A DNA stretch of 64,000 bases from Bacteroidia bacterium (GTDB taxonomy: Bacteria; Bacteroidota; Bacteroidia; Flavobacteriales; Flavobacteriaceae): NCBI GenBank assembly GCA_030427865.1, contig JAUICK010000008.1, forward strand, positions 62,001 through 126,000. The letters run 5' to 3'. The notes under the pieces are model-generated. The model ran no database searches, was not told the DNA's origin, and saw nothing but the letters and a program-made list of their open reading frames with translations. Every line of letters begins with the position of its first letter. Positions within the stretch are counted from its first letter, which is position 1. This document shows, piece after piece, positions 43,026-52,360 of the stretch. A program made the translations under genes and the position numbers.

Positions 43026-45281
43026 GTGAAATTTACTTTTTTTCAAATTGCAAAAAATACGGTTTTAACAATTGTTCTTTTTTTTATTTCTTGCAATAAA
43101 AATCAAAAAGAAAACTACCAACAAATAGATACCAAGAAAAGTGTTTTTCTTTCGGGTAAAGTAATTTCAGATAGTCGTTTTTTAGGTGATCAAAAATGCA
43201 AAGAATGCCATGAACAAGAATTTAAAAAATGGCAAGGATCTCATCATGATAAAGCAATGCAAATTGCAGATAGCACAACTGTTTTAGCCAACTTTAATAA
43301 TCAAAAATTTGTAAGCCAAGGTGTTACTTCTAATTTTTTTAAAAAAGGGAAAGATTTTTATGTAAACACAGAAGGCCCCGATGGTAAGAACCACGATTAC
43401 AAAATAGTGTATACATTTGGTATTACTCCTTTACAACAATACATCGTTAAATTTCCAAACGGGCATTACCAATGCTTAAGAACTGCTTGGGATTCTGTTA
43501 AAAATAAATGGTTTGATTTATATCCAGATTTTAAAGTGGTGCATTCAGAATGGTTGCACTGGTCTAGAGGAGGTTTAAATTGGAACAATATGTGTGCAGA
43601 TTGCCATTCTACAAATGTGCGTAAAAATTACGATGAAAACACACACAGTTACAATACAAGATATTCAATAATAAATGTAAATTGTGAAGCTTGTCATGGC
43701 CCTGGGAAACAACATGTTTTGAATGTAGAAAAATTAGGAAAAAAATACATGGCAAGTGCAAGTGGTCGTTTTAAAATGACATCAGAAACAAAACCAAAAG
43801 ATTTGGTAGATGAGTGTGCACGTTGCCACATGAGAAGAGAACAATTTTCTGAACATTTTAATTTTGAAGGAACATTGCTCGATCATTACTATCCTCAATT
43901 GTTAGAAGATCGTTTGTATTATCCAGATGGTCAAATTTTAGATGAAGTTTATGTTTACGGTTCTTTCTTACAGAGTAAAATGTATAAAAATGATGTTACT
44001 TGTACCAACTGTCATGACGCACATTCTCTACAATTAAAGTTCGATGGAAATAAACTATGTACACAATGTCATGTTCCAGAAAAATACGATACTCCAAAAC
44101 ATCATTTTCATCCACAAAATACAGCATCTTCGAAATGTATTAATTGCCATATGACAGGAAAATTTTATATGGGAAATGATTTTAGAAGAGATCATAGTTT
44201 TAGAATACCAAGACCAGATTTAAGTGTAAAATATGGTACGCCTAATGCATGTTCTACTTGTCATAAAGATAAAGATGCTACATGGGCTTGGAAAAATTTT
44301 AAAAAACTTTTTGGCGAAGTAGATTCAATTCATTTTTCTGAAAAATTAGTTGAAGGAATTACAAATCAACCTAACGGGCACATAGGATTAATTGAATTGA
44401 TGAATGACAAAAATCAATTAGCGTTGGTAAGAGCTTCTGCAACAAAAGCATTGTCAAATTACAATGCTCAAAATTTTGTAGAAGAATATATAAAAATGTT
44501 AAATGACGATTCTGCTTTGGTTAGAGGTGCAAGTGTAGATGTGTTAAGTTTGATAAATAATACAGATTATACATCTTATTTTTTACCATTATTAGAAGAT
44601 TCTAAAAGGAGTATTAGAATAAAAGCATTTTTTGGTTTAGGAGTTTTACCTGAAAGTCAGATTCCTGATATTTATAAAGAAAGCTATCGAAAAGTAAAAA
44701 AAGAATTTTGGACACACATAAAAACCAATGCTGATTTTGTAGGAGCAAGAGTAAAAAGAGGAGATTATTATATTAAAAAAGGAAAACTAATAGAAGCAAT
44801 TCATAGTTATGAAAGCGCTTTAGCAATAGATAATCTTAACAATCAGGTTCGTATAAATTTAGCAACACTATATTATAATAATAAACAATATGAACTCTCA
44901 GAAAAAGCGTATAAAACAGTAATAGAGCAAGAGCCAGAATTTGGACCAGTTTACTACTCGTTAGCGCTTTTGTATGCAGAATTAAATAGATTAGATGAAG
45001 CTATAAATCAACTAAAAAAAGCAATTAAAATAATGCCAAAAAATATACGTGTATATTATAACTTGGGTTTACTGTATGATAAAAAACAAGATTTTAAAAA
45101 TGCAGAAAAAACGTTAATTTCTGGTCTAAAGATAGATGCTAATAATGAAAGTTTATTGTATGTTTTAGCTTATTTATATTCTAAATCAAATCAAAAAGAA
45201 AAAGCAAAAAATATTTTAGAAAGACTTATTCGTTTACATCCAAATAACCCACAATACCAAAATTTTTTAAATCAATTGTAA
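43026..45281 (+). CDS. Eight-haem cytochrome c with HEAT-like and TPR repeats, lipoprotein
   Basis: The GTG start gives a lipoprotein signal ending FFISC. Residues about 50-420 hold eight CxxCH haem sites (CKECH, CADCH, CEACH, CARCH, CTNCH, CTQCH, CINCH, CSTCH), as in the cytochrome c554 / DmsE-like multihaem group. HEAT-like helices follow (about 440-560), then TPR repeats (about 580-740; AIHSYESALAIDNLNNQVRINLATLYY). It probably moves electrons at the outer face or in the periplasm. Which donor and acceptor is unknown; no respiratory gene is adjacent. A nearby hairpin follows its stop codon. Confidence 0.88.
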   Translation: MKFTFFQIAKNTVLTIVLFFISCNKNQKENYQQIDTKKSVFLSGKVISDSRFLGDQKCKECHEQEFKKWQGSHHDKAMQIADSTTVLANFNNQKFVSQGVTSNFFKKGKDFYVNTEGPDGKNHDYKIVYTFGITPLQQYIVKFPNGHYQCLRTAWDSVKNKWFDLYPDFKVVHSEWLHWSRGGLNWNNMCADCHSTNVRKNYDENTHSYNTRYSIINVNCEACHGPGKQHVLNVEKLGKKYMASASGRFKMTSETKPKDLVDECARCHMRREQFSEHFNFEGTLLDHYYPQLLEDRLYYPDGQILDEVYVYGSFLQSKMYKNDVTCTNCHDAHSLQLKFDGNKLCTQCHVPEKYDTPKHHFHPQNTASSKCINCHMTGKFYMGNDFRRDHSFRIPRPDLSVKYGTPNACSTCHKDKDATWAWKNFKKLFGEVDSIHFSEKLVEGITNQPNGHIGLIELMNDKNQLALVRASATKALSNYNAQNFVEEYIKMLNDDSALVRGASVDVLSLINNTDYTSYFLPLLEDSKRSIRIKAFFGLGVLPESQIPDIYKESYRKVKKEFWTHIKTNADFVGARVKRGDYYIKKGKLIEAIHSYESALAIDNLNNQVRINLATLYYNNKQYELSEKAYKTVIEQEPEFGPVYYSLALLYAELNRLDEAINQLKKAIKIMPKNIRVYYNLGLLYDKKQDFKNAEKTLISGLKIDANNESLLYVLAYLYSKSNQKEKAKNILERLIRLHPNNPQYQNFLNQL

Positions 45282-45282
45282 A

Positions 45283-45320
45283 TTCATTCAATTTTGTATT
45301 TTTATAAAAAATTGAGTGAA
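45283..45320 (+). other. Hairpin spanning the end of the cytochrome gene leader to the radC start
   Basis: TTCATTCAATTTT (45283-45295) pairs with AAAATTGAGTGAA (45308-45320), 12 of 13 positions with one G-T wobble. The last base is the A of the radC start codon. It may act as a terminator for the cytochrome gene or shade the radC start. Confidence 0.6.
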
Positions 45321-46006
45321 TGGAAAAATTAACCATTAAATCTTGGGCTTTAGATGATAGACCAAGAGAAAAACTAATAACAAAAGGAAAAACATCACTA
45401 TCTGATGCAGAATTAATTGCAATTCTTATTGGGTCTGGAAACCGAAACGAAAGTGCTGTAGCTTTATCTAAAAGAATTTTACAATCTGTTAATGGCAATA
45501 TTAACGAACTTGCAAAATTATCTGTAGAACAATTAATAACTTTTAAAGGAATTGGAGAAGCAAAAGCAATCTCTATTATTACTGCATTAGAATTAGGAAA
45601 AAGAAGGCAGTTAGAAACAGCATTAGAAAAGCCAAAAATTACAAGCAGCAAAGACGTTTTTAATTTAATGCAACCCATTATTGGCGATTTAGAACATGAA
45701 GAGTTTTGGGTTTTGTTTTTAAATAATTCTAATAAAGTATTAGCAAAAAACCAAATAAGTAAAGGGGGTTTAACAGCAACACTAGTAGATGTTAGATTAC
45801 TATTTAAAAGAGCCTTAGAGTTAGCATCTGTGGGTATAATTGTATGCCATAATCATCCATCTGGAAAACTACAACCCAGTACAGCAGACAAACAATTAAC
45901 ATTAAAAATAAAAGAATCAGGAAACACTTTAGATATAAAACTCTTAGATCATTTAATAATTACCGAAAAAGCGTATTTTAGCTTTGCAGATGAAGGGATT
46001 TTGTAA
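45320..46006 (+). CDS. radC: RadC-family JAB-domain protein
   Basis: An N-terminal UPF0758 helix-hairpin-helix region (LSDAELIAILIGSGNRNESAVALSKRIL, FKGIGEAKAISIITALELGKRR) leads to a JAB/MPN metalloprotease-like domain, with EEFWVLFLNNSNKVLAKNQISKGG and the metal motif CHNHPSGKLQPSTAD. The family was once tied to DNA repair; recent views link JAB RadC proteins to mobile-element or recombination functions, but no reaction is fixed. It is cytoplasmic, 228 residues, normal length. The start codon is at the end of a hairpin. No mobile element is adjacent. Confidence 0.93.
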   Translation: MEKLTIKSWALDDRPREKLITKGKTSLSDAELIAILIGSGNRNESAVALSKRILQSVNGNINELAKLSVEQLITFKGIGEAKAISIITALELGKRRQLETALEKPKITSSKDVFNLMQPIIGDLEHEEFWVLFLNNSNKVLAKNQISKGGLTATLVDVRLLFKRALELASVGIIVCHNHPSGKLQPSTADKQLTLKIKESGNTLDIKLLDHLIITEKAYFSFADEGIL

Positions 46007-46045
46007 CTAGCCAAAATCCGTAATTCAAAATTTGTATTTCATTTA

Positions 46046-47350
46046 ATGATATTAATCTATACACATAAAATTACTCCAAGAGTTCGTTATATTTTTAAGC
46101 ATATTTTTACAAGAACTTTATTGATTCCTGTAGAATTTACATCAAAAGTAGAAGAATTTGTTGCTCATAATGGACCAAAACTTACCTATACCAAAACACC
46201 ATTAGGTAAAGAATTTTTTGTAAAAAGTAACGATTTATTATTTGAACAAGGTGTTAATGATATAGATATTGTTATTCAAAACTGGGATAAAGTTCCCTGC
46301 TTTTTTAAAACTGGGCCAAAATCTTCTATTCCTTTCGATATTTTTGCGGCAAGCTTTTATTTAATTTCACGATATGAAGAATACATACCACACGTAAAAG
46401 ATAAACACGAACGCTATACAGCAGAAAAAAGTTTAGCCTATAAATATGGCTTTTTAGAAAAACCTGTTGTAGACATTTGGTCTTATAAACTACTAGACGC
46501 TTTAAAAGAAAAGTTTCCAGATTACCAATACAAAAACCGATCTTTCGAGTTTATTTCTACCATAGATATAGACAATGCTTTTGCTTATAAATATAAAAGT
46601 TTAGTGAGAAGTGTAGGCGGATTTCTTAACGATTTAGTACATTTTAGGCTAATAAATGTATGGAATAGATTTGCAGTAACATTTGGTATTAAGAAAGATC
46701 CATTCGATACTTTTGATGAAATTTTAAAAGTTAAAAAAGAGAAAAATATTACGACTATTTTCTTTTTTTTAATTGGAAATTATACCACTTTCGATACCAA
46801 TGTTTCTGCATCTAAAACAAAGTACAGATTGCTAATTAAAGAAATGTTAGATTATGCAAAAGTTGGCTTACATCCCTCTTATTTTACCATGAGTAACCCA
46901 GAATTACTTAAAAAAGAAAAGATTAGATTAGAGCATATAGTTAATATGCCTATAAAAAGATCTAGACAACATTATTTAAGGTTTACTTTGCCAGAAACTT
47001 ATCAAAATTTAATAGATTTAGAGATAGAAGAAGATTATTCTATGGGCTATGCAAGTAATGTAGGTTTTAGAGCAAGTACCTGTACACCTTTTTATTTTTA
47101 CGATTTAGATTTTGAGATTCAAACACCGCTAAAAGTTTTTCCTTTTGCATTAATGGATACCACTTTAAACGATTATATGAAGTTAACACCTAAGCAATCT
47201 TTAGGCAGAATAAGAGATTTAAAAAACGAAGTAAAAGCAGTTCATGGAACTTTTATCACACTATTTCATAACGAAAGTTTAAGTGATTATGATCGATGGA
47301 AAGGGTGGAAAAGATTGTATGATTCTATGATTAAAATCAGTATGGTTTAA
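46046..47350 (+). CDS. Polysaccharide deacetylase-like protein (DUF7033 type)
   Basis: The N-terminal half (residues about 1-165; SIPFDIFAASFYLISRYEEYIPH) matches the region found in front of many Bacteroidota deacetylase-like proteins. The second half has a NodB-like barrel beginning with ISTIDIDNAFAYKYK, in which DxD replaces the usual DDG metal motif. A VGLHPSYFT stretch and the C-terminal FITLFHNESLSD complete it. Such proteins are thought to edit acetyl groups on a surface glycan, but this one may be inactive or use a different metal set. It lies 40 bases after radC and 1 base before a FemAB/GNAT-like gene, so it starts a surface-polysaccharide cluster. Confidence 0.78.
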   Translation: MILIYTHKITPRVRYIFKHIFTRTLLIPVEFTSKVEEFVAHNGPKLTYTKTPLGKEFFVKSNDLLFEQGVNDIDIVIQNWDKVPCFFKTGPKSSIPFDIFAASFYLISRYEEYIPHVKDKHERYTAEKSLAYKYGFLEKPVVDIWSYKLLDALKEKFPDYQYKNRSFEFISTIDIDNAFAYKYKSLVRSVGGFLNDLVHFRLINVWNRFAVTFGIKKDPFDTFDEILKVKKEKNITTIFFFLIGNYTTFDTNVSASKTKYRLLIKEMLDYAKVGLHPSYFTMSNPELLKKEKIRLEHIVNMPIKRSRQHYLRFTLPETYQNLIDLEIEEDYSMGYASNVGFRASTCTPFYFYDLDFEIQTPLKVFPFALMDTTLNDYMKLTPKQSLGRIRDLKNEVKAVHGTFITLFHNESLSDYDRWKGWKRLYDSMIKISMV

Positions 47351-47351
47351 A

Positions 47352-48224
47352 ATGATTAACTACATAAAAAGAAAAAACCTTAATGTTAAAAAATATGATT
47401 CTTGTGTAGAGAACTCTTTGCAAAGTAGAATTTATGCTTTTTCTTGGTATTTAGACATTGTAGCAGACAATTGGGATGTATTAGTCTTAGACGATTATAA
47501 GGCTGTAATGCCAATTCCTTGGAAATCTAAACTAGGTTTAAGATATATTACTCAACCATATTTTTGTCAGCAGATTTGTGTCTATTCAAATTTAAAAATT
47601 AATGTTGAAGCCTTCATAGATAAAATCCCAAAATATTTTTTGTATGTCAATATAAACTGTTGCCAGAAATTTGATGAATTTTTAACTAAACAGAAAGTTA
47701 ATTATCAAATTAAACTTAACACAGATTACAATTCTATTTTAAACTCCTATAGAAAAGACAGAAAAAAGAGCTTACGGAAAGCATCAGAATCTAATCTTTA
47801 CTATAAAGACTATAATTCTATTGAAATTTTAATTTCTTTGTATAAAGATGTATTCAGTAACATATCCAATAGTAATAAATATTTTATCATAATTAAGGAA
47901 TTAATGATGTTTAGTTTACAAAACGACAAAGGTTTTATTAGAAATATTTTTATTAATGATAAGTTAATTTGTTCTGGTTTTTTTGTAAAATATAAATCAA
48001 GAATTTATTATTTATTTGCTGCATCTAATGCTTTAGGTAAAAAATATGGGGCAACTACTTTTTTAATAGATTCAGTACTTAAAGAGTATGTAAATACAGA
48101 TTTTATTTTTGATTTTGAAGGTTCTACAATTCCTAATGTTGCTAATTTCTATAAGAGTTTTGGGGGTGAAAAAACAATATATTTTAACTTAAAAGCAAAT
48201 GTCTTTAAAAGAGTTTTTCTTTAA
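47352..48224 (+). CDS. FemAB/GNAT-like acyltransferase
   Basis: A 290-residue cytoplasmic protein with the two-lobed FemAB/GNAT feel: the front half contains YAFSWYLDIVADNWDVLVLDDY and PIPWKSKLGLRYITQP, the back half SGFFVKYKSRIYYLFAASNALGKKYGATTFLIDSVLKEY and FDFEGSTIPNVANFYKSFGGE. This pattern occurs in proteins that add amino acids or acyl groups in peptidoglycan or surface-glycan pathways. The donor and acceptor cannot be read. It starts 1 base after the deacetylase-like gene and overlaps the next by 26 bases. Confidence 0.72.
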   Translation: MINYIKRKNLNVKKYDSCVENSLQSRIYAFSWYLDIVADNWDVLVLDDYKAVMPIPWKSKLGLRYITQPYFCQQICVYSNLKINVEAFIDKIPKYFLYVNINCCQKFDEFLTKQKVNYQIKLNTDYNSILNSYRKDRKKSLRKASESNLYYKDYNSIEILISLYKDVFSNISNSNKYFIIIKELMMFSLQNDKGFIRNIFINDKLICSGFFVKYKSRIYYLFAASNALGKKYGATTFLIDSVLKEYVNTDFIFDFEGSTIPNVANFYKSFGGEKTIYFNLKANVFKRVFL

Positions 48225-49215
48225 AATATCATTTTTATATAAATTTTTGCCTACTCATTTTTTAATGAAATTGGCAAGAAAAAAAAGTATTGCCATTTTT
48301 TATCATTATATTAAAAAAGATACAGAAGATGAATTAACAAGTCATTTATATAAAGCAAAAAATATTACTCAGTTTTTAGAGGATATTCACTATTTAAAAA
48401 AACATTTTAGATCTATTTCGATTGAAGAGTTTTTGCAAAAAAAATATAAAAAAGACTACACTTTTTTCTTGTCTTTTGATGATGGCTTGTCTAATTTTTA
48501 TGATGTTGTTGCTCCAATCTTAAAACAAGAAAAAGTACAAGCAATAAACTTTTTAAATTCAGGTTTTATCGATAATAAGGAATTGTTTTATAGGTATAAA
48601 ATCAATTTTTTAATTGATTTTATATTAAGAAATGATATAGATATAAATAAAAAAAGAGCTTTAAAAGATATTTTAGCGTTAAAAGAATTCCATTTAAAAA
48701 ATGTAGTTGTAGAATTAACAAAAATGAATATTCATCAAACAAAAAAAATAGATAAGCTATTAAGAATAATAAATTTTTCTGAGGAAGAATATTTATTAAA
48801 TAATACACCCTATTTAACCCAAAATCAGATTTTAGAACTTAAACAAGATGGTTTTTATATTGGAGCGCATAGTAAAACTCATCCTAGATATGAAAACATT
48901 AGTTTAAAAAAGCAAATTGAAGAAACTTTAACAAGTGTTCAAGAAATTACTAATAGATTTGATTTAAAAAAACAGTATTTTGCCTTTCCGTTTTCTGATG
49001 ATGGTGTTACGAAGCATTTTTTTAACGAAATTAAATCAAAAGTAACAGCAACATTTGGAACAGCAGGTTTAAAAGATGAATGCATAGATTTTCATTATCA
49101 AAGAATTCCCATGGAATACAACTCTGTTTATTCTGCAGAAACTATTATAAAAACAGAATTGGTTTATTATATTTTTAAGAAAATTATTGGGTATCAAAAA
49201 ATTAAAAGAAATTAA
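48199..49215 (+). CDS. Polysaccharide deacetylase (NodB-like)
   Basis: This 338-residue protein carries the NodB signature FFLSFDDGLSNFYDVVAPIL (Asp pair near residue 95), the second motif GAHSKTHPRYENIS (His-Ser-x-x-His metal site) and a later FAFPFSDDGVTK segment. These bind a metal and remove N- or O-acetyl groups. The ATG at 48199 lies inside the previous gene; a later start at MKLARKKS (residue 23) is also possible. It is the third gene of the cluster and its 3' end overlaps by 4 bases with the convergent acyltransferase gene. Substrate unknown. Confidence 0.82.
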   Translation: MSLKEFFFKISFLYKFLPTHFLMKLARKKSIAIFYHYIKKDTEDELTSHLYKAKNITQFLEDIHYLKKHFRSISIEEFLQKKYKKDYTFFLSFDDGLSNFYDVVAPILKQEKVQAINFLNSGFIDNKELFYRYKINFLIDFILRNDIDINKKRALKDILALKEFHLKNVVVELTKMNIHQTKKIDKLLRIINFSEEEYLLNNTPYLTQNQILELKQDGFYIGAHSKTHPRYENISLKKQIEETLTSVQEITNRFDLKKQYFAFPFSDDGVTKHFFNEIKSKVTATFGTAGLKDECIDFHYQRIPMEYNSVYSAETIIKTELVYYIFKKIIGYQKIKRN

Positions 49216-49817
49216 AAGTTTAACGAGTTAAAATACTTTTTTGGTACTTTTTTATTAAAAATAATTTTAGAAACATCTTCAAGATAATCTTCTTTTTGTT
49301 TAATAACCTTACAAGGATTACCCACAGCAATAGAGTTATCTGGAATATCTTTATTTACTAAAGAATTAGCACCAATGATTACATTGTTTCCAATAGTAAC
49401 TTCTGGTAAAACTGTACTATTTGCACCAATCCAAACATGATTTCCAATTTTTATTGGTTTACTTTTTATATGTTCTCTTAAATTATCACTTTTATGATTA
49501 GATGAAATAATAGAAACTCCTGGGCCAAGTTCTATATTTGATCCAAAAATAATACCATTATTTGCCTGAATGTAATTGTTTATGTTATCACCAGGATCGC
49601 ACAAAACTCCTTTTGTAATATTCTCTACAGCTAATACTTTAGAAGTAAAATGTACAGGCCATTTTACTTTTGGATTTAGCCGAAATAATTTTTGAGGAAT
49701 TAAGTAATGAAAAAATAAAATATAATAACGTTGATAACCATATTTTGGGCGATAGTATTTTGGGTAAAAAAGATTAATTATCCAACCAAAAAAAAAGAAA
49801 TCAAGTTTTTTAAACAT
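49212..49817 (-). CDS. Left-handed beta-helix (hexapeptide) acyltransferase
   Basis: Repeats of the hexapeptide pattern are clear: GNHVWIGANSTVLPEVTIGNNVIIGANSLVNKDIP, ending SIAVGNPCKVIKQKE as in WcaF/NodL/CysE-type O-acetyltransferases. The His in SSNHKSDN is the likely catalytic base. The N-terminal 60 residues are unassigned. It would add an acetyl group to a surface sugar, the opposite step to the two deacetylase-like proteins encoded convergently. The start overlaps the 3' end of the flippase gene by 8 bases, so they are co-translated. Confidence 0.85.
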   Translation of the reverse strand: MFKKLDFFFFGWIINLFYPKYYRPKYGYQRYYILFFHYLIPQKLFRLNPKVKWPVHFTSKVLAVENITKGVLCDPGDNINNYIQANNGIIFGSNIELGPGVSIISSNHKSDNLREHIKSKPIKIGNHVWIGANSTVLPEVTIGNNVIIGANSLVNKDIPDNSIAVGNPCKVIKQKEDYLEDVSKIIFNKKVPKKYFNSLNF

Positions 49818-51075
49818 CTGTATTAGAAGTAAATTTTAAATGATTTAAGAAATATAACAGAAGTATTATATAACCTAAAGCACCCAAGAAAGACAAAATA
49901 TAAACTGTATAAATAATGTTGCCATAAATATACCCAAAATAAATAGCAATTAAATTAATAATAAATAAATAGATGTTAAAAACCAAACCCGTTAAATTTT
50001 TATCTAACACAACTATTAAACTACTTATTGGGTTAAAGCTTGATCTACAAAGTATTAAAAAAGATAAAATTAAAGTATAAATTCTAAGATTTTCCCATCC
50101 GTTTTTAAAATACAGCTCTAATAAATAAATGCCAAATGTATTAATCAAGATTAATAAAAGTAACATAATTAGTAAATTCAATTTTACTATTTTTTTGGTT
50201 AGAATAAATAATTCTTGTTTGCTTTTACTAAAAAGCTCTGATGATTTTTGAAAAAAAACTTGAGATACAGAAGCAGATATTAGAAATAATGGAGTTCCTA
50301 AAATTTTAATACTAAAAAAATATACTCCAGCTTCTTTTAAACCAAAAAAGTAAGTAATTAATAAAGGCATAACATTATTTGCAATTCCGTTTAAAAGGTT
50401 TGAGGGAAATAAAAATTTTAAAATTGAAGAATTTTCACTAAAATTCTTTCTTATTTCACTCAATATAACAGGTTTTACCTCTTTTTTTTGAATAAAAAAA
50501 TAATATAATAAAAGTAAAAATCTTGATAAGATGAATCCTATAATTAAACCTATTGTATCAAAAAGATAAAATAGTAAAATTTGTAATGCTACATTACAGA
50601 TAGTTAAAACTATTTTAGCATTAGATAGAATAGAGAATTTCTTTTTGTAAGTAAGAAGGTTTTCATGTACTAAAGTGTAAGAAAGAATAAGATTTCCAAT
50701 AATTAACAACAAAAATATTCTTGGAGTTAATTTCTCTAAGGTAAAATTGTAAGAGATGAAATAAAAGATAGAAAAACAAAATAATGTAATAATAGGAATT
50801 GTAGCAAGCAAAAAGTTAAACCAATTTCTACTTTCATTAAAGTTTTTAGATTTCACAATACAATTTTCAAGCTGTAGTGTCGCAATAATAGATGTAATAC
50901 TTATAACGCTAATAAAAAAACCAAAAACACCATACGCTTCTTCTCCATATATTTTAGCAAGGTAAATGGCACCAAAAACTGCAATAATTTGCGCAATTAA
51001 AGTTCCTCTAAACATTACAATAATGTTTTTATAAAAATCAGATAACAACTTTTTGTTTACTTTAGCTGTGGACAT
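49810..51075 (-). CDS. Oligosaccharide flippase family protein (Wzx/MATE-like)
   Basis: A 421-residue protein with about 12 membrane helices and the polysaccharide-export pattern: GTLIAQIIAVFGAIYLAKIYGEEAYGVFGFF near the front, then LPSNLLNGIANNVMPLLITYFFGLKEAGVYFFSIKILGTPLFLISASVSQVFF in the middle. Wzx-like proteins turn lipid-linked sugar units to the periplasmic face. With the hexapeptide acyltransferase (8-base overlap) it forms a two-gene unit. No polymerase or glycosyltransferase is adjacent, so the rest of the pathway must be elsewhere. Confidence 0.87.
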   Translation of the reverse strand: MSTAKVNKKLLSDFYKNIIVMFRGTLIAQIIAVFGAIYLAKIYGEEAYGVFGFFISVISITSIIATLQLENCIVKSKNFNESRNWFNFLLATIPIITLFCFSIFYFISYNFTLEKLTPRIFLLLIIGNLILSYTLVHENLLTYKKKFSILSNAKIVLTICNVALQILLFYLFDTIGLIIGFILSRFLLLLYYFFIQKKEVKPVILSEIRKNFSENSSILKFLFPSNLLNGIANNVMPLLITYFFGLKEAGVYFFSIKILGTPLFLISASVSQVFFQKSSELFSKSKQELFILTKKIVKLNLLIMLLLLILINTFGIYLLELYFKNGWENLRIYTLILSFLILCRSSFNPISSLIVVLDKNLTGLVFNIYLFIINLIAIYFGYIYGNIIYTVYILSFLGALGYIILLLYFLNHLKFTSNTDV

Positions 51076-51092
51076 TTTTCAAATATAAAGAA

Positions 51093-51779
51093 ATGAAGCA
51101 GATAGAACATGTTTTTTTTGATTTAGATCATACCTTGTGGGATTTCGAAAAGAATTCTGATTTAACTTTTCAAAAGGTATTTAAACTAAATAAAATAAAT
51201 GTAAACTTAGAAGATTTTCTAAAAATTTATAAACCCCTAAATCAAGAATATTGGAAACTGTATAGAGAAGAAAAAGTTACTAAAAGCGAATTAAGATATG
51301 GCAGATTAAAAAATACTTTTAATGCGATTAATTATAGCGTAAATGATGATTTAATACATACAATTGCAGAAGAATATATTATGTATTTAGCCGATTTTAA
51401 TCATTTGTTTGATGGCACTTTTGAAATTTTAGATTACCTAAAAGAAAAATACAGTTTGCATATAATTACTAACGGATTTGAAGAAATACAGAGTAAAAAG
51501 ATGATAAATGCTAAGATTTATCATTATTTTGATAAAATTATTACATCAGAATCTGTAGGTGTAAAAAAACCCAATCCAAAAGTTTTTAATCATGCATTGT
51601 ACTTAGCAAAAGCCAGTGAAGAAAACTCAATAATGATAGGAGATAATTTAGAGGCAGACATTTATGGCGCATTAAATGTGGGTATGCAAGCAATACATTG
51701 TAATTTTGATGAAAGTAATTTAGGTAATTTCGAAAACTTAAGCATAACATCGCTTTTAGAAATAAAACAATATCTTTAG
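51093..51779 (+). CDS. YjjG-like HAD phosphatase (noncanonical nucleotidase)
   Basis: A HAD-superfamily subfamily IA hydrolase of 228 residues. Motif 1 is FFDLDHTLWDFEKNS, motif 2 ITNGFEE, and motifs 3/4 are KKPNPKVFNHAL and IMIGDNLEADIYGA. The DHTLWDFEKNS variant and the helical cap match the YjjG family, which dephosphorylates noncanonical or damaged pyrimidine nucleotides. It is cytoplasmic. It is divergent from the flippase gene with only 17 bases between the two starts, so the promoters overlap one another or the coding regions. Confidence 0.88.
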   Translation: MKQIEHVFFDLDHTLWDFEKNSDLTFQKVFKLNKINVNLEDFLKIYKPLNQEYWKLYREEKVTKSELRYGRLKNTFNAINYSVNDDLIHTIAEEYIMYLADFNHLFDGTFEILDYLKEKYSLHIITNGFEEIQSKKMINAKIYHYFDKIITSESVGVKKPNPKVFNHALYLAKASEENSIMIGDNLEADIYGALNVGMQAIHCNFDESNLGNFENLSITSLLEIKQYL

Positions 51780-51813
51780 CAATTATAACGTTTTTATTAA
51801 AATACTTTGCAAC

Positions 51814-52359
51814 ATGTCTCTTAGAAAACTAACTCCTCTTTTTTTTTGTTTTTTATTGATGATTTCTTGTGTAGAAGAATTAGATTTTTCTCAACTAGAT
51901 GATTACAAAGCAACTCCAGAGTATGTTAGCTCTATAGCATATTTTACGATACAACCTATTCAATTTTTCAATCAATCTGGTACTCAAGAAACTGAAAAAA
52001 CAGATGTTACAGATTTTAGAATTTTTGATAACATTTACATAAGAAAAAACTTAGTAAAAATAGGTTTTCATGTAGCAATTAAAAATGAATTTGATAGAGG
52101 TTTTACCATTCAGATAGATTTTCTTGATGACAATAACAACCCTACCCATAAATTTAAAGAAATAAAAGTTGCTGCTAAAAATTTAAACTATAAGTTTGAT
52201 GAAACCATAGAAGTATCTGCTAACGTTAATGTAATAAATACCAAAAAAGTAAAAGTGTTTGTAAAAATTGATGATGCTGCAACACCACTAGATCCTAAGG
52301 ATACTAGTGAGTTCGAGTTTAAATCTTCAGCAAAAATATATATAGATACAGATGCTTAA
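51814..52359 (+). CDS. Lipoprotein of unknown function
   Basis: Signal FLLMISC is followed by about 160 residues of beta-rich sequence, with no family I recognise. FTIQIDFLDDNNNPTHKFKEIKV and DTSEFEFKSSAKIYIDT look like an Ig-like or small barrel fold. It is the first of three linked genes: its stop codon overlaps the open frame of the next, an outer-membrane barrel. The pairing suggests it helps or caps that barrel. Confidence 0.6.
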   Translation: MSLRKLTPLFFCFLLMISCVEELDFSQLDDYKATPEYVSSIAYFTIQPIQFFNQSGTQETEKTDVTDFRIFDNIYIRKNLVKIGFHVAIKNEFDRGFTIQIDFLDDNNNPTHKFKEIKVAAKNLNYKFDETIEVSANVNVINTKKVKVFVKIDDAATPLDPKDTSEFEFKSSAKIYIDTDA

Positions 52360-52360
52360 A

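Noticed and set aside
46046..51075. Complete capsule or O-antigen biosynthesis locus
   Set aside because: No glycosyltransferase, polymerase or chain-length regulator is present; only modification and flippase genes are seen.
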